DNA from: Dehalococcoidia bacterium
GTDB taxonomy: Bacteria > Chloroflexota > Dehalococcoidia > GIF9 > AB-539-J10
Direction of reading: 5' to 3'
Length of the DNA stretch: 5,214 bases
Assembly (NCBI GenBank): GCA_030603485.1
Contig: JAUVXS010000115.1
Coordinates: 1 to 5,214 of the forward strand
Below the pieces are notes generated by a model. The model ran no database searches. It was given only the letters and a program-made list of their open reading frames with translations, and was not told the DNA's origin. The position numbers and the translations under genes are program-made. Shown here one piece after another: positions 1-5,214 of the stretch. Every line of letters starts with the position of its first letter. Within the stretch, counting starts at the first letter, position 1.

Positions 1-284
1 TTCTGGCTTTTTTCATTCCCTTTCTACTGCTGCCTTTCTCCGCAGTCTTTTATCCCATATCTATATTTCCTCCTTTATTACAAAAATTCACCTTCATCCT
101 GCCAACCAGGCATATGTTTGAAGGTATGCGCACAGCTATAATCGAGGGAGTAATTCCCCTGGATAGCGTATTCTGGGCAAGCACTCTGAACTTAATTTGC
201 GTTCTTCTGGGATTTCTCTTTTTCTACTGGATGCTTCGCCTTGCTCGAATCAAGGGATACCTCAGCCGCTTAGTCCAGGATTAA
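1..284 (+). CDS. ABC-2-type transporter permease, C-terminal fragment (5' end outside window)
   Basis: The third forward frame is open from the window edge to a TAA at 282-284 and gives 93 residues with no in-window start. Seen: a hydrophobic stretch (visible residues 1-19), then FYPISIFPPLLQ, then LPTRHMFEGMR (34-43), a short linker with a second hydrophobic helix (about 57-77), and a basic tail (RLARIKGYLSRL). Known: the pattern of a periplasmic re-entrant 'FYP.s..P..lq' segment, a 'P..h.feg.R' motif and a last transmembrane helix is typical of the C-terminal part of ABC-2 (NodJ/DrrB-like) membrane subunits of exporters. The protein would sit in the cytoplasmic membrane with a separate ATPase subunit, probably encoded further left. 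The substrate cannot be deduced. It converges on the - strand operon and is probably unrelated to it functionally. Only about the last third of a usual 250-residue permease is present; the truncation is due to the window edge. Confidence 0.85.
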   Translation, partial: LAFFIPFLLLPFSAVFYPISIFPPLLQKFTFILPTRHMFEGMRTAIIEGVIPLDSVFWASTLNLICVLLGFLFFYWMLRLARIKGYLSRLVQD

Positions 285-383
285 ACTTGCACCTCCATCT
301 CCTGTGGCAGCGGAGGCTCTCGTTGAAGACCGCAGACGGGTTGCTGATATCCTACTAAATAGAAGCAAATATCCTCTTAGGGC

Positions 384-932
384 TTAGCTATGCCCCCCTT
401 TCGACTTCCATTCGGCCAGTCCGTAGACTCCAGCATCGAATTTTTTGAATTCCGCCTTGTAGGAACTGAGCATCTGGTATACGGCATGTTCTGAGAATTG
501 AGCATCTCTAGCCTTTACCATTGTTGCGACGATGTCCCTGAATATCGGTCTGCCATGTTCTTGTATTACTGTACGAATGAGATCACGTAGTCGAAATTCG
601 TCCGACGGTCCGGGAAGAAGCTTAGTTATTATGGAGCAAATCCTTTTCCATTGATGATCTGGAAATCTGAATTGACCAGACAGCTGGCTTTTCAGATGAT
701 TTGCGTCCCGAAGTATCTGAATTAATCTCCACCCTGCGATATCAGGCTTTTTCCAGTTGAATGTTCTTGGTTGTATGCAATACTCGCGTCCGTCCTGGAG
801 TGGTAACGACCAATATCCCATCAGTTCGTCAAGGTTGTTAAATACCTGAAAAACCTTGACTTCAGAAAGCTGAAAGCGGGCGTTGGCGTCTGTCTCTATT
901 TTGAAGATACCTTTGTCTTTACTGAGAATCAT
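384..932 (-). CDS. HARE-HTH-like wing-helix protein with unknown N-terminal domain (182 aa)
   Basis: ATG start at 932, preceded by TAAGG nine bases upstream, so this start is well supported; TAA stop at 384-386. Residues 1-110 match no family I recognise: a mixed alpha/beta-looking segment with aromatic residues (YWSLPLQDGREYCIQPRTFNW at about 40-60) but no catalytic motif. Residues 112-175 have the layout of a HARE-HTH-type wing-helix: helix 'LRDLIRTVIQEHGRP', a second helix to about 146, a recognition-like helix around HAVYQMLSSYK, and a closing wing ending GVYGLAEW. Known: HARE-HTH domains occur in RNA polymerase delta, some sigma factors and restriction-linked proteins, and bind DNA. The upstream neighbour (969-1409) has the same C-terminal domain, about 41 of 66 residues identical by hand alignment, but a different N-terminus. 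Role inferred: DNA-binding adaptor or regulator, last gene of the operon. The domain family assignment is by pattern only. Confidence 0.75.
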   Translation of the reverse strand: MILSKDKGIFKIETDANARFQLSEVKVFQVFNNLDELMGYWSLPLQDGREYCIQPRTFNWKKPDIAGWRLIQILRDANHLKSQLSGQFRFPDHQWKRICSIITKLLPGPSDEFRLRDLIRTVIQEHGRPIFRDIVATMVKARDAQFSEHAVYQMLSSYKAEFKKFDAGVYGLAEWKSKGGHS

Positions 933-941
933 TTTTTCAAG

Positions 942-946
942 CCTTA
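942..946 (-). promoter_or_regulatory. Ribosome binding site of the 182-aa HTH gene
   Basis: The transcript reads TAAGG, then nine bases, then ATG at 932. This supports independent translation of the last gene from the 36-base gap after the preceding stop codon. Confidence 0.5.
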
Positions 947-968
947 GTTGGAAGAGAGTCGTCTTCTC

Positions 969-1409
969 CTATTGATTGGGTGATCTAGAGGTACGAGTCC
1001 GTTTCGACTGCTGCTTAGCCAATCCGTAAACTCCAACGTCAAACTCCACAAAGTCTGTCTTGTATGAACTAAGTAATATGTAGACCGTATGTACTGAGAC
1101 CTGGGGATGCCTAGCTCGTACCATTGATGCAATGATATCCCAGTACATGGGCCTACCATGTTCCCTTATCACTTCACGAATTACGTCGCGTAACCGATAA
1201 TCTTCGGATACTTGGTACCTCAAGTAGGAGACAAAGTCTTTGTCTCTTGCCAAGAGGCAGGTGTCAGGGTTCTCTACTAGGCAGTCAATACAATCATAAT
1301 GTCTCGACCGTATGCACCTCGGAAGCGACGACGCATCAGCGCGAGCGATACTCAGCACAATGTGTTCAGCGTGGTCTGGGCTATGCGAGAACTCAAATTG
1401 ATAACTCAC
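969..1409 (-). CDS. Four-cysteine plus HARE-HTH-like wing-helix protein (146 aa; start uncertain)
   Basis: The frame is closed by a TGA at 1428-1430, so the protein must start within a few codons of there. The GTG at 1409 is the only usual start before the conserved-looking part, but no Shine-Dalgarno sequence precedes it. TAG stop at 969-971. Residues 1-68 contain C32, C40, C43 and C51, spaced C-X7-C-X2-C-X7-C, which could bind zinc or an iron-sulfur cluster (inference). Residues 69-131 form a wing-helix of HARE-HTH type (YRLRDVIREVIREHGRP ... VGVYGLAK), closely related to the C-terminus of the next gene. The tail (QQSKRTRTSRSPNQ) is basic and probably disordered. It lies 41 nt after the second AAA+ ATPase and 36 nt before the paralogue. 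The weak start, and an out-of-frame ATG at 1431 opening a 12-codon frame, leave open a truncated or frameshifted 5' end. Role inferred: DNA-binding, perhaps a metal- or redox-sensitive regulator. Confidence 0.65.
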   Translation of the reverse strand: MSYQFEFSHSPDHAEHIVLSIARADASSLPRCIRSRHYDCIDCLVENPDTCLLARDKDFVSYLRYQVSEDYRLRDVIREVIREHGRPMYWDIIASMVRARHPQVSVHTVYILLSSYKTDFVEFDVGVYGLAKQQSKRTRTSRSPNQ

Positions 1410-1450
1410 GACTGAGACAGCACTGCTTCATGGAAGACTAAACGTTGCGG

Positions 1451-2584
1451 CTAGCCGTCTTCTTCCCCTTCCCCTTCCTCTTCCTCTTCCTCAAGAGCGG
1501 GCACGTTTCGGAGAATCTGTGTGGCATATTCAGGAGTAACATGTGCCATAACTCCAGCCTCTATATCTTCGTCTGCCCTCCGCAACACAACATTAAAGCG
1601 CTTCATAATTCGTCTTGGTGTTAGTTTTCCGGCGTGGTCCAATATCGCTTGACACGATTCTGCTGTGAAGGGAAACAAGGACTCCACACTTTCACTACTC
1701 CTGTAGCTTTTGAGTAGATCTTCCACAAATTCCATCGCTTCTGCTTTAGTCATCTGAGGTAAATGAATGCTTTCGGGATCGACCAAACTTCTGACCTCTT
1801 CAGTGAGCAAGAAGTTAATGTTCTCGGGCCGTCCGAAGGAAAAGGAAAGAATAATGCTTAGCGAATCAGGGCAGGCATTCAACATCGTGCGTATCCCAGT
1901 GTTAACATCGCGGCGAATGCGAGGGGGCAGATGGTCAATCCGCTGAAATTCGTCCAACATGAGCAACAGCTTTGCGTAATCCCCCGAACCCGCAACTAGG
2001 TTAACAAGCACGACTACGGACTGAACAGCATCATCGCTGGTTTTGATTGGATTCCTGACACCGATTGTCGCAAGTTCTCTTCGACCAACACCAGGTTGCG
2101 CTCTTAGCCACTCATGAATAAGGGGCGTTTCATTATTTTCGTATATCCGCTCGAGAACGGCACCGAAGTCGGGAAAGTCTCGCGAAACCGAATCTATGAC
2201 CTCATCTACACCCTTATTTTCGCAACACCTCCGGAACAGTTGGGACAAGACACGTAGTGAGAAATGGTTGGCTATCCCGCGATAAACGTCGACAAAGGTT
2301 GTCGTTTTCTTTGGCCATTCCACATAAACAGGAAACAGACTGTGCTCTTTTGCTAATGGCTCAACATAGTAGAGAGTGTGCGTCTTACCAGCACCGAAGT
2401 CGGCCCACATTAAATGAAGAGAACTAACAGAATTGCGACCGAGCTGACGGATGAGTCTTTCTACTTGACTTTCTAGTTCCTGACGTCCAGCCCAAACAGT
2501 AGTATTGCCTCGAACTGGCAATATTCTAAATGGCCAATCAAGGAGTGCCAAGTGTGGATATCTAGGGGTATGTAAAGCGCTCAC
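1451..2584 (-). CDS. AAA+ ATPase, ORC/Cdc6-like, second of a paralogous pair (377 aa)
   Basis: GTG start at 2584 with AGAGGA seven bases upstream, which overlaps the stop codon of the preceding ATPase; TAG stop at 1451-1453. Seen: an N-terminal signature 'WPFRILP...TTVWAGRQELE' (17-38); Walker A ADFGAGKT (61-68, nt 2381-2404), where Ala replaces the first Gly, as the P-loop consensus allows; Walker B LLLMLDE (206-212) with D211/E212; a helical insert containing NPIKT (178-182); the motif N-T-G-I-R-x3-N-A-C-P (228-239) leading into a sensor-1 strand (SIILSFS); a possible arginine finger R265; sensor-2-like TPRR (322-325); then a helical lid. Residues 365-377 are almost all Glu/Gly/Asp. Known: such ATPases switch or load partners on DNA using ATP. 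It is clearly a sibling of the 2597-3775 product, suggesting a hetero-oligomer (inference). The biological role is not known. STAND-type or BrxD-type relatives are alternatives that a profile search could separate. Confidence 0.85.
   Translation of the reverse strand: MSALHTPRYPHLALLDWPFRILPVRGNTTVWAGRQELESQVERLIRQLGRNSVSSLHLMWADFGAGKTHTLYYVEPLAKEHSLFPVYVEWPKKTTTFVDVYRGIANHFSLRVLSQLFRRCCENKGVDEVIDSVSRDFPDFGAVLERIYENNETPLIHEWLRAQPGVGRRELATIGVRNPIKTSDDAVQSVVVLVNLVAGSGDYAKLLLMLDEFQRIDHLPPRIRRDVNTGIRTMLNACPDSLSIILSFSFGRPENINFLLTEEVRSLVDPESIHLPQMTKAEAMEFVEDLLKSYRSSESVESLFPFTAESCQAILDHAGKLTPRRIMKRFNVVLRRADEDIEAGVMAHVTPEYATQILRNVPALEEEEEEGEGEEDG
1457..1492 (-). repeat. Homopurine GAA/GGAA-rich low-complexity tract encoding acidic tail
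   Basis: About 36 bases at the 3' end of the second ATPase gene are all purine on the coding strand, built from imperfect GAG/GAA/GGGGAA units. They encode the run of glutamates and glycines at residues 365-376. Such tracts can change length by slippage; in-frame changes would alter only tail length, but others would frameshift the last residues. Confidence 0.7.
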
Positions 2585-2591
2585 GTATTAG

Positions 2592-2597
2592 TCCTCT
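2592..2597 (-). promoter_or_regulatory. Ribosome binding site of the second AAA+ gene
   Basis: AGAGGA lies seven bases before the GTG start at 2584 and shares a base with the TAA stop of the first ATPase gene (2597-2599). This decides the GTG start and points to coupled translation of the two ATPases. Confidence 0.6.
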
Positions 2598-3775
2598 TAT
2601 ACCATGAACTCTTGAACATCAGTTACATCAATAACACCCTTTGTCTCTAAGGAGCCGGTCAGAACCGCTTTTCGCAAAACAGTTTGACAATCTCGAAAAA
2701 GACTACGTGGCGTCCGTTGGGTGGTCTGAAGCGCGATCTCCCTTAGAGCATCGTCTACAAACGGGTGAGTTTCTGGCACTTTGGCATCGGGCTGACGATA
2801 TTGCTGCATCACTTCCTTGATAAAATCGACCGCTTGTTCAACATCGAGTTCGGGTATTTCTATAAGTTCACGAGACAGCCGGGTCATCACATCATCTTCT
2901 ATATAAGCTTCGACCTCGGCAGCCTCAGCCGAGGCGCCTAGCAACAGGCAGAAGTGCTCAGGACATGCATTCACTAGATCTCTAATACCTTGGTTGATAC
3001 TCTGTACGTTGCGTGTCGGAAAATCCTTGAGTCTTTCAATTTCGTCTATAAACAGGTAAAAACACTTAAACAAAGGCAAGTGCGTCGCATCGTTATCTGT
3101 TTTGGTGCATAGGTTAATGAAGGCTGCTAGACACCGCAATGCTTCGTACTCGGTGTCAATCGGGTTATCAAGCCCATATTTGCTTATTGCTGTCTTGGGC
3201 TTTCCACCAAGCAAGACGGTGGTGGCACCTTCGTCACCTTGGTAAGCAGCACCCAACAAGCAAGGTAGCGCAGGATATGTGGGCGAGAGTCTGGAATAAA
3301 TCGCTGGCAGTGTCCTAGCACGAAAATCCTGTCTTTTCATAAGTTTTGTCACGTCAGCAGATGCAGCCTCCCATGCCTCGTCCACCTGTTTGTCCACAAT
3401 ATTCTCCACTACCTCACCTACCTTCTTCAGGTCATCCTTAAGTAGACGCATAATAGCACGATACAACGCTATGAAATCTGTGTTAGCCTCCACCCTTAAG
3501 CGTTCGACGTAGCAGACTATGGAATTAAACTCCTCTGCACGTTCCTCATTGATCAGGTATTTTAGATATCGCAGAGCGTGTGACTTGCCCGTACCTAGCG
3601 CACCGTGGATAATTGCGAATTCGTACAAGCCGACTCTGTCTCCTCGTGGAGATTTAATAATTTCCGATAGCTGCTCACGGATTTCATGATAGCCAGCCCA
3701 TATTGTGACTTTCTCCCCTGGCAGAAGTCTAAACGGCTGATCAGTAAATTTGGCGAGCTCCAAAGTCTTGTCCAT
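2597..3775 (-). CDS. AAA+ ATPase, ORC/Cdc6-like, first of a paralogous pair (392 aa)
   Basis: ATG start at 3775, ten bases after a GGGGG Shine-Dalgarno, two bases after the PLD gene's stop. Seen in order: 'QPFRLLPGEKVTIWAGYHEI' (13-32); Walker A GALGTGKS (58-65, nt 3581-3604); a long, largely helical insert (about 100-225) containing DNPIDT (203-208); Walker B FYLFIDE (239-245) with D244/E245; N-Q-G-I-R-x3-N-A-C-P (261-272) followed by sensor-1 strand LLLGAS; possible arginine fingers R299/R302; sensor-2-like RTPRSLF (354-360); then a C-terminal helical part. All core ATPase residues are intact. The product shares the N-terminal 'PFR-LP...WAG' element, the NPI element and the NACP element with the next gene, so the two arose by duplication. 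Known: ORC/Cdc6-like AAA+ proteins act on DNA. Inferred: it partners the second ATPase and the PLD protein in a DNA-targeting complex. The specific system is not identified. Confidence 0.87.
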   Translation of the reverse strand: MDKTLELAKFTDQPFRLLPGEKVTIWAGYHEIREQLSEIIKSPRGDRVGLYEFAIIHGALGTGKSHALRYLKYLINEERAEEFNSIVCYVERLRVEANTDFIALYRAIMRLLKDDLKKVGEVVENIVDKQVDEAWEAASADVTKLMKRQDFRARTLPAIYSRLSPTYPALPCLLGAAYQGDEGATTVLLGGKPKTAISKYGLDNPIDTEYEALRCLAAFINLCTKTDNDATHLPLFKCFYLFIDEIERLKDFPTRNVQSINQGIRDLVNACPEHFCLLLGASAEAAEVEAYIEDDVMTRLSRELIEIPELDVEQAVDFIKEVMQQYRQPDAKVPETHPFVDDALREIALQTTQRTPRSLFRDCQTVLRKAVLTGSLETKGVIDVTDVQEFMV

Positions 3776-3777
3776 TT

Positions 3778-4383
3778 TTAATCTACCCCCATAATTTCTT
3801 TAATCTTAGCGATGTTCTCCTGTTTCCATTTCATGAAACTCATGGTGTCGGAGTCGTTCTGGAATTGGTGAATTGTGCTCAGGACCTTCTTGAACACCTC
3901 TCTATTATATGTAAATACTGCAATCTCAAGAAGCTCGTTCATGGCTCTGGTAGTGAGATTCGCTGATCCCAGAATGCATGCTTTTGTGACTTCAGACTCG
4001 TCGAAAAGAAAGATTTTAGCATGCAGCTTGTGGTTAAATTGAACATCGACTCCTTGAGATGCAAGCAATCTCATCAATATGTATTTTCTTGAGAATGATT
4101 TCTTGGTTCCGTCGGTACCCTCTGGGGGCATAGTGAACATGGTAATCTCGGTGCTTTCGGAAAGGTGCTTTAATATGAACCTAGAGAGGGGACCCTTTCC
4201 GAAAAACTCATAGTCCTCGAGAAACGGGGTCACAATAAAGAGGCGTTGTAAAGGTCGCCTCAACTGCCCATATAGGGCAATGGCAATCTCCTTCCTACTA
4301 ATAACACGTAGTCGAATAGGGGTACTTCGCTGAGATCTATCCACAGCGTTGCCTTCGAAATGACAGATAACCCTCTTGGCCAT
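3778..4383 (-). CDS. Single-HKD phospholipase D-family protein, likely nuclease (201 aa)
   Basis: ATG start at 4383 inside the end of the upstream gene; TAA stop at 3778-3780. Seen: 'RLFIVTPFLEDYEFF' (47-61), the first core strand with the 'tPf' element usual in PLD nucleases; then the HKD motif HAKIFLFD (H121, K123, D128), GSANLTTRAMNELLE (139-153) with the conserved G-S-x-N and an acidic residue, and a helical C-terminus. No signal peptide or membrane segment, so it is cytoplasmic. Known: a protein of about 200 residues with a single HKD normally dimerises to build one active site, as in Nuc and BfiI-type nucleases; the His forms a covalent phospho-intermediate and no metal is needed. PLD proteins also occur with NTPases in DISARM (DrmC) and Dpd (DpdK), though the sequence alone does not assign this one to either. 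The ribosome site is poor (GGCAGG only one or two bases before ATG), so translation may depend on coupling to the overlapping upstream gene. Confidence 0.87.
   Translation of the reverse strand: MAKRVICHFEGNAVDRSQRSTPIRLRVISRKEIAIALYGQLRRPLQRLFIVTPFLEDYEFFGKGPLSRFILKHLSESTEITMFTMPPEGTDGTKKSFSRKYILMRLLASQGVDVQFNHKLHAKIFLFDESEVTKACILGSANLTTRAMNELLEIAVFTYNREVFKKVLSTIHQFQNDSDTMSFMKWKQENIAKIKEIMGVD
3786..3790 (-). promoter_or_regulatory. Ribosome binding site of the first AAA+ gene
   Basis: GGGGG, ten bases before the ATG at 3775, lies inside the last codons of the PLD gene. It supports the chosen start and close translational linkage of nuclease and ATPase. Confidence 0.5.
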
Positions 4384-5214
4384 ACCTGCCAGTTACTCGA
4401 TACACCTGATCCGCATAAGTCGCTAGAACATCATTCAACAGTTCTTGGAATTTTTCCTCAGAAAGCAACTGACCCTCGTTTGCTGCTTTCAACACTATAC
4501 ATTCATAGAGGGCTGAGATTTCAGCTTGGTTGAATCTTTTGAGGCGAGTAAGTTCAAAAAAGAACCTTAGGTCTTCAAGGAAGTCTTCAATTGCACCAGA
4601 GTACTCACGGGGCGGAGCCCCACTGTAAACGTACGCAACTACCTGATGAAAATAGTCGTTGGGTATGCTCACAACATCCTTAATGTCTAGTGCTTGTGCT
4701 AACGGGCTCGAGAATGGTACGCGCAAGAGACTATCGAGTTCAAAGCCATTGGCCCGTACCTGTTTCAGAAGAGAAGTACCAGCCGCAGTGAGCTGGTAGT
4801 TTTTGTCTTCACCTCGTGTAACCAACCCTAAATCTGCCAGCCATCCTCTTCTAGGATCAAGGGTATATCTCAGTGTCTCAGTGGGCTCATCCTCACGGCG
4901 TCGTTTCTTTTGGGACTTTGCAGCCCTCAGACGCCGGAGCCTTTCTTCTAGGCTGAGAGTTTTCGATGGCCGGCTTTCGTTCAATATATCGTATCTGATA
5001 CTATCACTGAAGGCTTGGATCTGTTTCATAGCGACTTCTCGAACCAGTTTTGTGGGTATAGCACGCGCAACTTCCTCCCTGCGGCGATCAAGCAAGTCAA
5101 GGATCCTCTTGAAGAAGGTTATTCCCAGTTTTCTGACAGACTCACTGTCTCCTTGAGTGCCCGGTATGAGCGAAAGAAGGTTGAGAATGTAGTCACCATC
5201 AGCCTCCAGAACTG
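4337..5214 (-). CDS. Wing-helix DNA-binding protein of unknown family, 5' end outside window
   Basis: The frame is open from the right edge (first whole codon 5212-5210) to a TAG at 4337-4339, giving 291 visible residues. A TTG at 5095 could be read as a start, but 39 more codons of protein-like sequence precede it, so the gene is taken as truncated by the window. Seen: a helical N-terminal half; a strongly basic patch KSQKKRRRE (visible residues 99-107); then PRRGWLADLGLVTRGEDKNYQLTAAG (120-145), a pattern typical of the last helix and wing of a winged-helix domain; then a mainly helical C-terminal half with an aromatic stretch (LRFFFEL) and charged helices. No nuclease or ATPase motif is visible. 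It overlaps the PLD gene by 47 nt, which implies co-expression. Inferred role: DNA or target recognition for the ATPase/nuclease set. DpdG of the Dpd system is a conceivable relative, but this could not be tested here. Confidence 0.75.
   Translation of the reverse strand, partial: VLEADGDYILNLLSLIPGTQGDSESVRKLGITFFKRILDLLDRRREEVARAIPTKLVREVAMKQIQAFSDSIRYDILNESRPSKTLSLEERLRRLRAAKSQKKRRREDEPTETLRYTLDPRRGWLADLGLVTRGEDKNYQLTAAGTSLLKQVRANGFELDSLLRVPFSSPLAQALDIKDVVSIPNDYFHQVVAYVYSGAPPREYSGAIEDFLEDLRFFFELTRLKRFNQAEISALYECIVLKAANEGQLLSEEKFQELLNDVLATYADQVYRVTGRYGQEGYLSFRRQRCG

Noticed and set aside
292..316. Hairpin CCTCC ... GGAGG as a terminator between the convergent genes
   Set aside because: Only a five-pair stem with a 15-base loop and no following T-run on either strand; not enough to call a terminator.
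350..375. Direct repeat ATATCCT (two copies 19 bases apart) as an attachment site or operator
   Set aside because: Seven bases repeated in AT-rich intergenic DNA is easily chance, with no integrase or further copies.
944..1159. 71-codon - strand open frame
   Set aside because: It overlaps the HARE-HTH coding region in another frame, has no recognisable domain, and its product is low-information; it is a shadow.
1247..1441. 64-codon + strand open frame
   Set aside because: Antisense to the four-cysteine HTH gene, no ribosome site or domain; it is a shadow.
2381..2404. Defective Walker A in the second ATPase (Ala in place of the first Gly)
   Set aside because: The P-loop consensus permits Ala at this position, and GKT and Walker B D/E are intact, so the site is probably active.
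2597..4383. DISARM or BREX assignment
   Set aside because: PLD and ATPase genes recall DrmC and BrxD, but no DrmA helicase, DrmB, methyltransferase, PglZ or BrxC-size ATPase is visible, so naming either system is unsupported.
5093..5095. TTG as the start of the wing-helix gene
   Set aside because: The same frame is open for 39 further codons to the window edge and encodes plausible protein (e.g. DYILNLLSLIPG), so the real start is outside the window.
4803..5156. 117-codon + strand open frame with Ser/Arg-rich product
   Set aside because: Antisense to the wing-helix gene, whose protein has coherent helical and wing-helix patterns; the Ser/Arg/Leu bias is typical of an antisense shadow.

Overview
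This window looks like the edge of an accessory or genomic-defence-type region in a prokaryote, most likely a bacterium. It has tightly packed genes, ATG/GTG starts and Shine-Dalgarno sequences. GC content looks moderate by eye and was not computed. No marker gene fixes the taxon.

Layout: at the left edge, nt 1-284 on the + strand hold the C-terminal 93 codons of an ABC-2-type transporter permease. Everything else is on the - strand and converges on it. Reading in the direction of transcription, from right to left, the genes are: (1) a 5'-truncated winged-helix protein with a basic patch (4337-5214, running off the right edge); (2) a small single-HKD phospholipase D-family protein, a likely nuclease (3778-4383), overlapping gene 1 by 47 nt; (3) an AAA+ ATPase of ORC/Cdc6-like appearance (2597-3775), 2 nt after gene 2; (4) a second, paralogous AAA+ ATPase (1451-2584), 12 nt after gene 3 and ending in an acidic tail; (5) a 146-residue protein with a four-cysteine N-terminal module and a HARE-HTH-like wing-helix (969-1409); (6) a 182-residue protein with an unrelated N-terminus and the same C-terminal HTH (384-932). 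All gaps are 41 nt or less, so the six genes are probably one operon whose promoter lies outside the window.

How they may work together (inference): two sibling AAA+ ATPases could form a hetero-oligomeric, DNA-bound motor or switch. The wing-helix protein could supply DNA recognition and the PLD protein could be the effector nuclease. PLD-family proteins accompany NTPases and helicases in known DNA-modification or restriction systems (DrmC in DISARM, DpdK in the 7-deazaguanine Dpd system). HARE-HTH domains have been linked to restriction and modified DNA. No methyltransferase, helicase or base-modification gene is visible, so the cassette cannot be assigned to a named system from this window. 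The two HTH paralogues at the 3' end could be regulators, DNA-binding adaptors or unrelated passengers.

The convergent intergenic space (285-383) has no convincing terminator. No tRNA, rRNA, CRISPR array or insertion sequence was seen.
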